DNA of 64,000 bases from Pseudomonas marginalis (lineage in GTDB: Bacteria > Pseudomonadota > Gammaproteobacteria > Pseudomonadales > Pseudomonadaceae), in NCBI RefSeq assembly GCF_024169655.1, contig NZ_JALJWV010000001.1:6182001-6246000 (forward strand). The letters are read 5' to 3'. The position numbers were made by a program, and so were the translations under genes. Positions 43,501-51,862 of the stretch are shown piece after piece. The notes under the pieces were generated by a model that did not search any database, had not been told where the DNA came from, and saw only the letters and a list, made by a program, of their open reading frames with translations. Position 1 is the first letter of the stretch. The number at the start of each line of letters is the position of its first letter.

Positions 43501-46367
43501 CGCGGATCAAAAACATCAGCCAGCCGGCCTCGCCGCTGGTGATGACCAAGGACGGCGCCAAGCAACCCCTGAACACCGCCACCCCCGGCGATTTCACCCT
43601 GCAACTCAAAGACGCCAACGGCAAGCTGCTGAACCAGATCGACTACAGCGTGGCCGGGCGTGGCAACACCTCGCGCTCCCTGGAGCGCAACGCCGAGCTG
43701 CAACTGCGCCTGGATAAACGCAGTTACGCAACGGGGGATGAGATTGCCATCAGTGTCCGCGCGCCGTACACCGGGGCGGGCCTGATCACCATCGAGCGTG
43801 ACAAGGTCTACACCCAGCAGTGGTTCAAGGCCGACAGCACCAACAGCGTGCAACATATCCGCGTGCCCGCAGGGCTTGAGGGCAATGCCTACGTCAACGT
43901 GCAGTTCGTGCGCGACATCGGTTCGTCCGAGGTTTACATGAGCCCGCTGTCCTATGGCGTGGTGCCGTTCAGCATCAACCTGGATGCGCGGCGCATGCCA
44001 TTGAAGGTTGACGGCCCGGCGCAGATCGAACCGGGGCAGACCCTGGATATCAAGGTCAACGCAGACCGCCCGGGCCGTGCGGTGGTGTATGCGGTGGACG
44101 AAGGCATCCTGCAAGTGGCGCGCTACCAGACGCCGGACCCGTTGGGCTTTTTCTTCCAGAAGCGTGCGCTGGAAGTCGGCACCAGTCAGATTCTTGACCT
44201 GATCCTGCCGGAATTCAGCCGCCTGCTCAGTGGGGCCGCGCCCGGTGGCGATACCGAAGGCGCGCTGGCCAATCACCTCAACCCGTTCAAGCGTAAACAT
44301 CAGCCGCCCGTGGCCTGGTGGTCCGGGCTGGTGGACTTGCCGGCCGGCGACACCGTGCTGCATTACCAGGTGCCCGACAGTTTTAACGGCAAGCTGCACC
44401 TGTTCGCGGTGGCGGTGGATGCCGACAGCGTGGGCGTCAGCGAGGCCACAACCGAGGTGCGCGGACCGCTCGTGATCACGCCAAACGTACCGGCTTTCGT
44501 GGCGCCGGGGGATGTGTTCAACGTGAGCGCCGGGGTGTTCAGCAACCTCGATGCGGCGGCGGATGTGAAGTTTGAAGTGCAGACCAGCGACGGCCTCAAC
44601 GTGCAGGGCGACAAAGGCAGCACCTTGTCGCTGCAACCGCGCAAGGAAGGCACCGCTGAGTTCAAGATCAAGGTCGGCGATACCCTCGGCTCGGCGGATC
44701 TGCGCTTTATCGCCGTGTTGCCGAACGGCAAGCGCATTCAGGTGGCAGAAACCACCTCGATCCGCCCCCTGAGCGAACATCGCGTGGCCTTGAGCCTGGG
44801 CCGTTTCGACAGCGCCAGCAAAGAGCTCAAGCCCACCCGCGAACTGTTCAGCCAACTGCGCGATGTGCAATTGGGTGTGGCGGCGTCGCCGCTGGTGTGG
44901 GCCAACGGCCTCAAGCATTACCTGGATGACTACGGCTACGCCTGCACCGAGCAGTTGGTGTCCAAGGCCATGCCGGCGTTGATCTGGGGTGGCAACGCGC
45001 CCGAGGCCGAACAAGCCTTCGCCAGCGCGGTGCGGATGTTGCGCCAGCGCCAGAACCAGGCCGGCGGTTTCGGCTTGTGGGCAGCCAACCCGGACGTGGC
45101 CCCGTATGCCAGCCTGTACGCCACCGACTTCCTGATCGAAGCCAAGGAACGCGGGCTGCCGGTGCCGGAAGATCTGCTGGTACGGGCCAATACTTATCTG
45201 ACGGACCTGGCCAACGGCCCGAGCGAAGGCCTGTCGGAATTGCGCAACCGCGCCTACGCCAGTTACCTGCTGAGCCGTCAGGGAATTCTGGTGAGCGGCG
45301 CCTTGAGCGATATCCGTGAGCGCTACGAGAGCTACTTCAAGGACACTTGGCAGAATGACCTGGGCGCCGCCTACCTGGCCGCCAGCTACAAGCTGCTCAA
45401 GCAGGATCGCCAGGCCGACACGCTGTTCCGTAAGATTCCATGGCGTTCGCTTGTGGATAAGTGGAACAGCGACGGTCTGTATTACGACCCGTTGGTGCAT
45501 GACGCCGAACACCTGCACCTGCTGGCGCGGCACTTCCCCGAGTTGCTGGACGATGTGCCGACAGCGCTGCTGGATAAACTCGGCAAGCGCCTTAACGAGC
45601 AACGTTACAATTCACTGTCGGCGGCGCTGTTACTGCGCGCCCTGGACAACTATGGCCAGCGTGCGCAAAGCGACATGACCCTCAAAGCCAGCGCGTGGCT
45701 GGGCGACAAGCAGCAACAACTGCTGGAGATGGCCGGCCAGCCGCCGCGCGCCGCCGTGCCTGGCGCCACGCAAAAGTTGCTGCTGGAAAAATCCGACGGC
45801 CCGGCAGCGTTCTACATGCTCAGCGAAGCCGGCTTTGATAAAGGCGCCAAGCTCAAGCCGATCAACAATGGCCTGGAAATCATCCACGAGTACCTCGACC
45901 TCAACGGCGAGCCGGTGAGCAAAGTCGCGGTGGGCGATGAGTTCCTGGTGCGCCTGCGCCTGAGAGCGACCGACCGCGATCAAGTGCAGCAAGTGGCGGT
46001 GGTCGACCTGCTGCCCGGTGGCGTCGAGCCTGTGTATAACTTGCCGCCGGAGCCGGAAGCCGCCAGCACCGAGGACAGTGAAGGCGAGGAAGCTGAATAC
46101 GTAGAAGACAGCGAACCGTCTGACGCCTGGCAAGCGCCGATCGGCGAAACCGAGCTGAGCAACTGGCAGCCGGACTACGTGGACGTGCGCGATGATCGGG
46201 TGGTGTTGTACGGCACCGCACTGCGTGACGTAGGCACTTTCGTGTACCGCGTGCGCGCCACCAACGCAGGCACCTTCAATACGCCACCGGCTTACGCCGA
46301 AGGCATGTACGAAACCACCCTGCAAGGGCGCGGCAAAGTAGGCCAGCTTGAAATTACCAAGCCTTAA
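40566..46367 (+). CDS. Bacterial alpha-2-macroglobulin
   Basis: 1933 residues from the ATG at 40566 with AGGGA upstream. One N-terminal membrane anchor (about 55-75), no lipobox, then MG domains, the A2M family core (GVVPFSINLDARRMPLKVDGP) and the thioester motif CTEQ at about residue 1460 (CxEQ), so the covalent trap is probably intact. The C-terminal part has an acidic insert (EDSEGEEAEYVEDSE). These periplasmic proteins trap proteases and pair with PBP1C for envelope defence, as here with the overlapping pbpC. Confidence 0.93.
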   Translation: MFDALKTICRRLFGALMTVVGALFGQWRPPFWLRAIGRGGLNLASKARAYPRQAGAGVLGLVLLAAAGFYGWHWYSNLPQPHTVGYSLHKPNLTDYTQQPAVVDNLQVRFAESVAPLAAIGKPVTAGITLKPAVAGAWRWSDDHTLLFTPEKDWPIDAHYTFDLAKKNLLADGVLLSEYSGQFSTQPFRASLSQNELYQDPSNPTLKQLVATFRFSHPVDEESLRKRVSIILGKGLAYRDAQLPNRPEITFDETQLNAYVRSAALATPLESTPVSAKLDEGIKARDGGNASNAPLVAEVTVPGRYRLTFTAAEVSFVDNERGEPEPVLMFSSSSAVADDTIAGKVQAWLLPEKAEDDTRPYNSNDIDDALLARSTKINLTHVPSVEPLNTLHAFKFKAPAGRALYVRVPANLEAIGGYLAKNPTASLISMPAYPRTLQFLSDGALLSLTGEKRLGFMARGVPGAHVEIARLLPNQLQHLVDQSSGSFARPNFGNEYFDRMVERQSLDIPLSSNDPAKTVYDNVDLSRYLSANGGRRGIFVLKLSPQDDPAERTFDYSRSSTSDLRFIVVTDLGIIAKRSSDGSHDVYVQSIGNGSPVADAQVDIIGRNGLPVASGHTDAEGHAHFAKLDELRREKTPLMYVVSRGNDQSFLPIARQSQQLDLSRFDVGGLQEDGAIDRLSAYLFTDRGLYRPGETAHLGMIVRSGNWKGALQGLPVELQITDPRGLEVIRQPLKLSASGFETFDFPSSEVAPAGDYTATLQLLGEKQTRTDLGSVSFKVRDFEPDRMKVSLSLHDTPVLGWIAPDQVLAKVTAMHLFGAPASGRRVTAKMSLSPTLAAFERYPDYRFRLNDTLEEASTEDLAETTVDDNGQAVLDLNLQRFANSTYRLQVMTQVFEAEGGRNVAAQSALLVSSAPYLVGVKSQDSLSYVAKDAPRQVQWLAVAPDLTPLAVDGLTSEVVEHRYVSVLVKQSNGTYKYESRIKNISQPASPLVMTKDGAKQPLNTATPGDFTLQLKDANGKLLNQIDYSVAGRGNTSRSLERNAELQLRLDKRSYATGDEIAISVRAPYTGAGLITIERDKVYTQQWFKADSTNSVQHIRVPAGLEGNAYVNVQFVRDIGSSEVYMSPLSYGVVPFSINLDARRMPLKVDGPAQIEPGQTLDIKVNADRPGRAVVYAVDEGILQVARYQTPDPLGFFFQKRALEVGTSQILDLILPEFSRLLSGAAPGGDTEGALANHLNPFKRKHQPPVAWWSGLVDLPAGDTVLHYQVPDSFNGKLHLFAVAVDADSVGVSEATTEVRGPLVITPNVPAFVAPGDVFNVSAGVFSNLDAAADVKFEVQTSDGLNVQGDKGSTLSLQPRKEGTAEFKIKVGDTLGSADLRFIAVLPNGKRIQVAETTSIRPLSEHRVALSLGRFDSASKELKPTRELFSQLRDVQLGVAASPLVWANGLKHYLDDYGYACTEQLVSKAMPALIWGGNAPEAEQAFASAVRMLRQRQNQAGGFGLWAANPDVAPYASLYATDFLIEAKERGLPVPEDLLVRANTYLTDLANGPSEGLSELRNRAYASYLLSRQGILVSGALSDIRERYESYFKDTWQNDLGAAYLAASYKLLKQDRQADTLFRKIPWRSLVDKWNSDGLYYDPLVHDAEHLHLLARHFPELLDDVPTALLDKLGKRLNEQRYNSLSAALLLRALDNYGQRAQSDMTLKASAWLGDKQQQLLEMAGQPPRAAVPGATQKLLLEKSDGPAAFYMLSEAGFDKGAKLKPINNGLEIIHEYLDLNGEPVSKVAVGDEFLVRLRLRATDRDQVQQVAVVDLLPGGVEPVYNLPPEPEAASTEDSEGEEAEYVEDSEPSDAWQAPIGETELSNWQPDYVDVRDDRVVLYGTALRDVGTFVYRVRATNAGTFNTPPAYAEGMYETTLQGRGKVGQLEITKP

Positions 46368-48645
46368 ACGCCTGACGCCGCTGCTGGCAGCGGCGGTACT
46401 GCTGGCGGGGCTGCGGCTGTGGCCGCATGCCCCGCTGGAACAGGCGGTGACATCGTCGAGGGTGGTGCTGGCCGACGATGGCTCGCTGTTGCGCATGACC
46501 TTGGCGGATGACGGGCAATATCGCTTATGGCTACCGCTGGAGCGGTTTTCTCCGTCATTGATCGAGGCCTTGCTGCTCAAGGAAGACCGTAATTTCTACT
46601 GGCACCCGGGGATCAATCCCCCGGCGTTGCTGCGGGCGGCCATGGCCACTTACAGCGGCGGCCAGCGCCAGGGCGGCTCGACGCTGAGCATGCAACTGGC
46701 GCGGCGCCTGTGGGACCTCAACACCCGCCAAGTGCCGGGCAAGCTGCAACAGATGGCCTTGGCCTTGTGGCTGGAAGCGCGCTACAGCAAGCACGACATC
46801 CTTGAGGCCTACCTGAACCTGGCGCCCATGGGCGGCAATATCGAAGGCGCCGAGGCGGCGAGTCGCATCTACTTCGGCAAGTCGGCGGCGCAGTTGTCGT
46901 TGTCCGAAGCGCTGGCACTCGCGGTGATCCCCCAGCAGCCCGGGCGGCGCGCACGCTTCGGGCCATCGCTGCAAAACGCACGGCTGCGCTTGATGAACGA
47001 CTGGCGCGCTACTTATCCACAGGACCCGCGCAACGACAGCCTGCTGGATTTGCCCCTTGAGGCGCGCAACCGCCAGCAGATCGCGTTTCTGGCGCCGCAC
47101 TTGAGCGAACAGTTGCTCGCGTCCCAAGCGGGTAACGAGTTGAACAGCACCCTCAACCTGCCCTTGCAACAATTGCTCGAACGCCTGATCAGCGGCTTTA
47201 TCGCCGAACGGCGCGGTACCGGGGTGGAAAACGCCACGGCGATCCTGATCGACAGCCGCGACCAGAGCGTCAAAGCACTGGTGGGCTCGGCGGATTACTT
47301 ATCCACAGGCATCCATGGCCAGGTCAATGGCGTGCTGGCGCGGCGTTCGCCGGGGTCGACGCTCAAACCGTTCCTCTACGGATTGGCGCTGGACCAGGGG
47401 GTGATCCACCCCATGAGCATCCTCAAGGATTTACCCAGTAACTTCGGCTACTTCCAACCGGAGAATTTCGACGGCAGTTTTGTCGGGCCACTGACGGCGC
47501 GCGATGCGTTGATCCGTAGCCGCAATATCCCCGCCGTGTGGCTCGCCAGCCAGGTGAAGGCGCCTTCGTTATACGGCTTGTTGCAACGCGCCGGCATCAA
47601 GGGCCTGCGCGGTGAAAGCCATTACGGCCTGGCCCTGGCCCTCGGCGGCGGCGAGATGACGCCCGAAGAGCTGGCGCGGCTGTATCTGATGCTGGCCGGC
47701 GACGGGCACCTGCGGCCCTTACGCTATGTGCAGGAACAGCCCCAGGCCAGTGGCCCAGCGCTGCTGACGCCTCAAGCCGCCTTCATGGTGCGCGACATGC
47801 TGCGCCGCAACCCGCGCCCGGATGGCCTGCCCGGCCGACATTGGCGCACCGCCTGGAAAACCGGCACCTCCTGGGGCTTTCACGATGCATGGAGCGCCGG
47901 CCTGGTCGGCCCCTACGTGCTGGTGGTGTGGGTAGGTAACTTCGACGGGCGACCAAACCCCGCGTTCATCGGCGCCAAAACCGCCGCGCCGCTGTTCTTC
48001 CGCATCGCCGACGCCCTGCCCCTGGCCTTGCCCAACGTGCAGATCAAACCCGACAAGCCGCCGCCCGGGCTGATCCGCATCGACGTCTGCGCAGCCTCCG
48101 GCGAGTTGCCCAACCGCTGGTGCCCGCAAACCCGCAAGACCTGGTACATCCCCGGCGTCTCACCGATTCGCGTGTCCAACCTGCACCGCCCGGTGCTGAT
48201 CGACACCCGCACCGGCAAAGCCGCCTGCCCGCCGTTCGACCCGCAGTACACCCGCGAAGAAGTCTTCGAGTTCTGGCCCAGCGACGTACAACGCCTGTAC
48301 CGCGCCGCCGGCCTGGCTCGACGCACGCCGCCCAGCGTGATGAAAAACTGCCAGCCCAACCGCATCAGCGACCAGAGCGAAGCCCCGCAGATCCGCTCGC
48401 CGCTGACCCAGGTGAGCTACCAACTGCGCCTGTCCCAGCCGCAGGAGAGCATTGCGCTGAATGCCAACGCGGCCAGCGACGCGACGACGTTGTACTGGTT
48501 TGCCGACCAGACCCTGATCGGCCAAGGCCCGCCGCAATCCACGCTGAATTGGCGACCGGGCAAGTCGGGGGAATATCGGTTGCGGGTCAGTGATGATCAG
48601 GGGCGCAGTGCGAGCCGGGGGCTGAGGGTGGAGTTTGTGCCGTGA
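46348..48645 (+). CDS. pbpC: Penicillin-binding protein 1C
   Basis: 765 residues. The best start is a TTG at 46348 that overlaps the alpha-2-macroglobulin end by 20 bases and opens a signal-anchor (MKLPSLKRLTPLLAAAV). Glycosyltransferase domain with KEDRNFYWHPG and GGSTLSMQLARRLW (about 75-125), transpeptidase domain with SxxK STLK, SRN and KTGTSWG, and the C-terminal BiPBP_C domain. It can polymerise and crosslink peptidoglycan. The a2m-pbpC pairing is a classic association. Confidence 0.93.
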   Translation: MKLPSLKRLTPLLAAAVLLAGLRLWPHAPLEQAVTSSRVVLADDGSLLRMTLADDGQYRLWLPLERFSPSLIEALLLKEDRNFYWHPGINPPALLRAAMATYSGGQRQGGSTLSMQLARRLWDLNTRQVPGKLQQMALALWLEARYSKHDILEAYLNLAPMGGNIEGAEAASRIYFGKSAAQLSLSEALALAVIPQQPGRRARFGPSLQNARLRLMNDWRATYPQDPRNDSLLDLPLEARNRQQIAFLAPHLSEQLLASQAGNELNSTLNLPLQQLLERLISGFIAERRGTGVENATAILIDSRDQSVKALVGSADYLSTGIHGQVNGVLARRSPGSTLKPFLYGLALDQGVIHPMSILKDLPSNFGYFQPENFDGSFVGPLTARDALIRSRNIPAVWLASQVKAPSLYGLLQRAGIKGLRGESHYGLALALGGGEMTPEELARLYLMLAGDGHLRPLRYVQEQPQASGPALLTPQAAFMVRDMLRRNPRPDGLPGRHWRTAWKTGTSWGFHDAWSAGLVGPYVLVVWVGNFDGRPNPAFIGAKTAAPLFFRIADALPLALPNVQIKPDKPPPGLIRIDVCAASGELPNRWCPQTRKTWYIPGVSPIRVSNLHRPVLIDTRTGKAACPPFDPQYTREEVFEFWPSDVQRLYRAAGLARRTPPSVMKNCQPNRISDQSEAPQIRSPLTQVSYQLRLSQPQESIALNANAASDATTLYWFADQTLIGQGPPQSTLNWRPGKSGEYRLRVSDDQGRSASRGLRVEFVP

Positions 48646-48666
48646 TCGGGCGAACGCGCTTAACCG

Positions 48667-49032
48667 CTAAGCACTAGTCTCCACGTAGCTCGACTCCCCA
48701 CCGCCCGTCGCGCCCGACAACCATCCCCACACGAAGCTCAAAGTGGTACGCCCGGCCTGATCCACGCCTACCGTGCCATGCGACCAGCCGGCCAGCAGCT
48801 CGCCCTCAAGCGTCAGGCATTGATACAGCAACTCGATGGTATCGGCGCCTGTCACGCGCCCGACCTGCGTGCCCATGCGGATTCGACCGCCTTGGTAAGT
48901 GCCGGAAATGGCATCGCTTTCGACAAGGTAATGAAACACCGTGCCGGCACCGGATAGCCCGTGGGCGTTGTTCGCGACCGTAAAGTGGCGATTGTTCAAA
49001 CGGGCGTGGATTGGGGAGAAGGGAGTGTCCAT
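48667..49032 (-). CDS. Small conserved protein sometimes labelled N-acetylglutamate synthase
   Basis: 121 residues with an all-beta look: FHYLVESDAISGTYQGGRIRMGTQVG, a repeated GG-x-I-x-x-G pattern and FVWGWLSGATGGGESSYVE at the end. This pattern occurs in a family of about 110-residue proteins often called n-acetylglutamate synthase in annotations, although the fold has none of that enzyme's GNAT motifs. Function is unknown. It is the last chromosomal gene before the island; its start is 50 bases from the island's left junction. Confidence 0.7.
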   Translation of the reverse strand: MDTPFSPIHARLNNRHFTVANNAHGLSGAGTVFHYLVESDAISGTYQGGRIRMGTQVGRVTGADTIELLYQCLTLEGELLAGWSHGTVGVDQAGRTTLSFVWGWLSGATGGGESSYVETSA

Positions 49033-49076
49033 CGATGTCGCGTCCGTTCGTGGGGCTGGGTCGAGTCTGGAGACCC

Positions 49077-49081
49077 AGCGG
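49077..49081. repeat. Target-site duplication, left copy (AGCGG)
   Basis: AGCGG immediately precedes the left terminal repeat and is matched by AGCGG at 56386-56390 immediately after the right one. Five-base duplications are typical of Tn7 and relatives. Confidence 0.75.
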
Positions 49082-49110
49082 TGAATTTAGAGAATTAAAA
49101 CTGTCGCGGG
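49082..49110 (+). repeat. Left terminal inverted repeat
   Basis: Begins TGAATTTAGAG and contains TAGAGAATTAAAACTGTC followed by GCGGG. Compared with the reverse complement of 56357-56385, 25 of 29 positions agree. The shared core is TTTAGAGAATTAAA-x-CTGTCGC. Confidence 0.85.
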
Positions 49111-49143
49111 AGCATCACGGTTTTTGCGGCCTGCAGACTCGTT

Positions 49144-49166
49144 GAGAGGAATCGCAAAACTGTCGC
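49144..49166 (+). repeat. Internal end-type repeat 2 (degenerate)
   Basis: GAGAGGAATCGCAAAACTGTCGC resembles the terminal repeat, with the AAAACTGTCGC part exact. Its TGTC is 59 bases from that of the terminal repeat, in the same orientation. Confidence 0.6.
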
Positions 49167-49199
49167 AACCACCTAAAATGCCAATCCGGACGGATACGA

Positions 49200-49220
49200 T
49201 AGAGAATTAAAACTGTCTCA
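49200..49220 (+). repeat. Internal end-type repeat 3
   Basis: TAGAGAATTAAAACTGTC here is an exact 18-base copy of 49088-49105 in direct orientation. Its TGTC is 53 bases after that of repeat 2, so the three left-end sites are nearly evenly spaced. Confidence 0.8.
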
Positions 49221-49333
49221 GCCAGTAACGACGCGGCTTTCACGTAGTTTTGTCAGCACCGACGGCTGGTCAGCCGCCGGACCAAGAGTCATCGACGAGG
49301 AAGGCGCTGAGGCAGAGAGTTGAACCTGCGTTT

Positions 49334-49879
49334 CTACTCTCCCTTTAAGTCGCTGAAGGGAATGATTTCTGTTGGCGGCGTCACCGTACCAAGTGGTTTG
49401 CGCCAGTAACCCACGCTATGCCATTGGCCGTATTTGTACCCAACCTCAGGGTAGGTGCCGATGTGGGTGAAGCCTAGCGCTTCATGAATACCTATGCTTC
49501 CCGCATTGGGTAAGGCGATGCCGGCATAGGCTGCATGAAACCCCTGTTTCTCTAGGACTGGTAGAAGCTGCTGATAAAGGGCACGACCAACCCCTTTTCG
49601 GTGCACTGACGGGTCGACATACACGGTGACATCCACCGACCAACGATAGGCTTCCCTGGCTCGATGCTGGCTGGCATAAGCGTATCCAACGACCTTGCCG
49701 TCCATCTCTGCTACCAGATAGGGATACGTTGGCAGTGTTGCGGCTATTCGTGCTGCCATCTCATCGACAGTCGGTGGCGTCAGCTCAAACGAAATGACCG
49801 TGTCCAAAACCATCGGCGCATAGATAGCCTGGATGTCAGAGGCATCAGCGGGTGTAGCAACCCTCACTTTATAATTCAT
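49334..49879 (-). CDS. arsN1: PAT-like GNAT N-acetyltransferase, ArsN1-like
   Basis: 181 residues. Phosphinothricin-acetyltransferase pattern: IQAIYAPMVLDTVISFE, GYAYASQHRAREAYRWSVDVTVYVDP, acetyl-CoA loop HRKGVGRALY (Q/RxxGxG/A) and ALPNAGSIGIHEALGF. ArsN1 proteins of this type acetylate the amino group of arsinothricin and, less well, phosphinothricin, giving resistance. With arsL and arsM nearby this is the likely self-protection gene. AAGGAAAG precedes the ATG. Last gene of the minus-strand set, 138 bases after aqpS. Confidence 0.85.
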   Translation of the reverse strand: MNYKVRVATPADASDIQAIYAPMVLDTVISFELTPPTVDEMAARIAATLPTYPYLVAEMDGKVVGYAYASQHRAREAYRWSVDVTVYVDPSVHRKGVGRALYQQLLPVLEKQGFHAAYAGIALPNAGSIGIHEALGFTHIGTYPEVGYKYGQWHSVGYWRKPLGTVTPPTEIIPFSDLKGE

Positions 49880-49912
49880 GTCTTTCCTTGCTGCCCCTTA
49901 AAGAACCGCGTT

Positions 49913-49945
49913 TGAAGGGCTGAACCACCTAGGCCCAGCCCTTCA
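49913..49945 (-). terminator. Hairpin between aqpS and the acetyltransferase gene
   Basis: TGAAGGGCTG (49913-49922) pairs with CAGCCCTTCA (49936-49945), ten bases perfect. No strong T-run follows on the minus strand, so it may attenuate rather than end transcription, or be a processing site. Confidence 0.5.
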
Positions 49946-50017
49946 GAATGTCGCGATAGAACCGTGAACTTTGCCTCAGACGGGCTCACCACATCCACGA
50001 ACCGTAGAGAGCACCGT

Positions 50018-50728
50018 TCACTGAATTGGTAGCTTCTGCTCGTGGAGACCAGGCTGCGGGATATCCACTACGACCTCTTTACCACCGAGAACCTTCGCCA
50101 GGAACAGCGCCGTCAGCCCACCGAAAAACTGCGCAATGATGAATGGCGGTACGTCTGATATCCGTATCCCCGAGAATGTATCGGTGAATCCGCGAGCAAT
50201 CGTCACCGCCGGATTCGCAAAGCTCGTAGAGGACGTGAACCAGTAGGCTGCGACAACATACGCGGCAACCACCTGAGGCACTTTTGCTTTGTGATATTTA
50301 TCGCACAGCAGAATTGTCAGCACCAATCCCGACGTTGCCAGGTACTCACTGAACCACTGCGACGGCCCTGTGCGAATGTGATGGGAGAACTCGATCACAG
50401 GCAGCTCGAACATGAAATGCGCAGCGAATACCCCGAAGATTGCACCCGTTGTTTGAGCCGCCACGTAGGGGCCCAGTTGCTTACTGCTCAGTCCTCCGCG
50501 CAAATAATCGACTACAGAGACCACCGGGTTGAAGTGCGCACCGGAAAAAGTGGAGAAGCACACGATCAGTACATACAAGCTCGCGCCAGTTGCCAGCGCA
50601 TTGGCAAGAAGCGCTAGCGCATCGTTACCGTTCGCCAGGCGCTGACCCATGACTCCAGAACCAACTACGGTGCACAGCAGAACTGCTGTACCGAGAAACT
50701 CAGCCAAGATCTTCCGTGAAGTACTCAT
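50018..50728 (-). CDS. aqpS: MIP-family channel, arsenic-type aquaglyceroporin (AqpS-like)
   Basis: 236 residues, six membrane helices, NPA-type half-loops HFNPVVS (NPV, about 66) and FANPAVT (about 169), LGTAVLLCTVVGSG in helix 1. Aquaporins in ars operons conduct arsenite, or organoarsenicals such as MAs(III), down their gradients. There is no ArsB, Acr3 or ArsC in the island, so this channel could bring arsenite in as substrate or let product out. 68 bases after arsM. The start has no obvious Shine-Dalgarno. Confidence 0.85.
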   Translation of the reverse strand: MSTSRKILAEFLGTAVLLCTVVGSGVMGQRLANGNDALALLANALATGASLYVLIVCFSTFSGAHFNPVVSVVDYLRGGLSSKQLGPYVAAQTTGAIFGVFAAHFMFELPVIEFSHHIRTGPSQWFSEYLATSGLVLTILLCDKYHKAKVPQVVAAYVVAAYWFTSSTSFANPAVTIARGFTDTFSGIRISDVPPFIIAQFFGGLTALFLAKVLGGKEVVVDIPQPGLHEQKLPIQ

Positions 50729-50761
50729 TGGATAGGCCTATGAGGAGAGATTTGAGGGGTA

Positions 50762-50788
50762 GCGGCTACTGAGCTGGCTCGTAGCCGC
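50762..50788 (-). promoter_or_regulatory. Hairpin between arsM and aqpS
   Basis: GCGGCTAC (50762-50769) and GTAGCCGC (50781-50788) form a perfect eight-pair stem with an 11-base loop in the 68-base gap between the two genes. It may tune the ratio of the products. Confidence 0.4.
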
Positions 50789-50796
50789 AGACGCTG

Positions 50797-51846
50797 TTAC
50801 GAGCAGCAGGACTTGGGCTTGACGGGCTGACTCCCTTCCACGACATACAGCGCATCGTCTGCGGAAAGGTAGGCATCTCCTGCGGCCAGCTCCGTAGGCA
50901 CACCGCGCTTGTAAACCCTGCCGCTATCACCGGTGAGTTCAAGCCCAGGCCCTCGGTAGATCACCGTCACAGTCTTCCCGCTCTGAACTTCAGGCTTGGT
51001 ACCAGTAACAGTGACGGAGTAGAACCGGACAGAGCCTATTCGCTTGGTTGAGGCGTCGTTCCTCGCCTCAATCTTTATTCCCGTCAGACCGACTTCTTGA
51101 AGCTGCTTGTAGAAGTCCTGTTCTTGAAGCACGCCGGAGTAGCAGGCCGACCACAGCTTAGTGTCTCGTTTCAACTCATCAGGAATGGCGATATCTGAAA
51201 CGTTGTCAGAAATTGCAAAGCGTCCGCCTGGTTTCAGTACCCGAAAAATTTCGGCGAAAACATTCTGCTTTTCGGTCTCGCCAACCAGATTGATCACGCA
51301 GTTAGAGATCACCAGATCGACAGACTGGCTGTCGATAAGAGGCTTGGACTCGGAGCTATCGCTGATGAACTGTTCGAAGTTTTTCCACGATGCCCAATCA
51401 GCACAAGGTTCCGAACGCAGACGCTCTTCGGCGAGCTCCTGATCGACTTTCAGGTTGCTCGCGGATGCCTTGTAGAAGCGCAATGGTGCGCCATCCGTCG
51501 CTTTCTGAAAGGCATTCGCTTCTTCACGAGCGATCTGCAACATGCTTGGATTGATGTCGATACCAAAGACTGCACCCTTACTGCCGGCGATTTGGGCAGC
51601 TACATAACAATTCAGACCAGCCCCTGACCCCAAGTCCAGGACGACATCACCCTCACGCACATACTTGGTCGGGTTACCGCACCCGAAGTTGGCCTCGATG
51701 ATTCGCTTCGGAATGTTTTTCAGGTACTGGGCACCATAAGCGTCGCTGCAGCAGCTCTCAGTGAGTTGCGATTCAAGGACAACGTTGCCGTTGCTCAACG
51801 CCTCGTTGTAGTCGGCGATGATTGTGTTTTCAATTGCAGAAGTCAT
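50797..51846 (-). CDS. arsM: Arsenite S-adenosylmethionine methyltransferase (ArsM)
   Basis: 349 residues. SAM site LDLGSGAGLNCYVA (70-83) and GIDINPSML. All four cysteines of the ArsM/AS3MT family are in place: CC at 32-33 (ESCCSDAYG), C56 (FGCGNP), C183 (SNCVINLV) and C235 (LWSACYSG). The C-terminal domain ends KSCCS (CC 347-348). It could methylate arsenite, or hydroxyarsinothricin as ArsM does in the arsQML pathway. GGAG precedes the ATG; it starts 16 bases after the ArsM-like gene ends. Confidence 0.93.
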   Translation of the reverse strand: MTSAIENTIIADYNEALSNGNVVLESQLTESCCSDAYGAQYLKNIPKRIIEANFGCGNPTKYVREGDVVLDLGSGAGLNCYVAAQIAGSKGAVFGIDINPSMLQIAREEANAFQKATDGAPLRFYKASASNLKVDQELAEERLRSEPCADWASWKNFEQFISDSSESKPLIDSQSVDLVISNCVINLVGETEKQNVFAEIFRVLKPGGRFAISDNVSDIAIPDELKRDTKLWSACYSGVLQEQDFYKQLQEVGLTGIKIEARNDASTKRIGSVRFYSVTVTGTKPEVQSGKTVTVIYRGPGLELTGDSGRVYKRGVPTELAAGDAYLSADDALYVVEGSQPVKPKSCCS

Positions 51847-51862
51847 TACTCACATCTCCGGA

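Noticed and set aside
42078..45602. 1174-codon open frame antisense to the alpha-2-macroglobulin gene
   Set aside because: High-G+C codon bias opens the opposite strand; the translation is His/Gln/Arg-rich, has no domain and lies wholly within a clear gene.
48667..49032. N-acetylglutamate synthase
   Set aside because: That label circulates for this small family, but there is no GNAT acetyl-CoA motif, so I do not assign the activity.
49334..49879. Plain phosphinothricin or herbicide resistance gene
   Set aside because: The fold fits, but linkage to arsL and arsM makes arsinothricin the more likely natural substrate; the two cannot be told apart by sequence alone.
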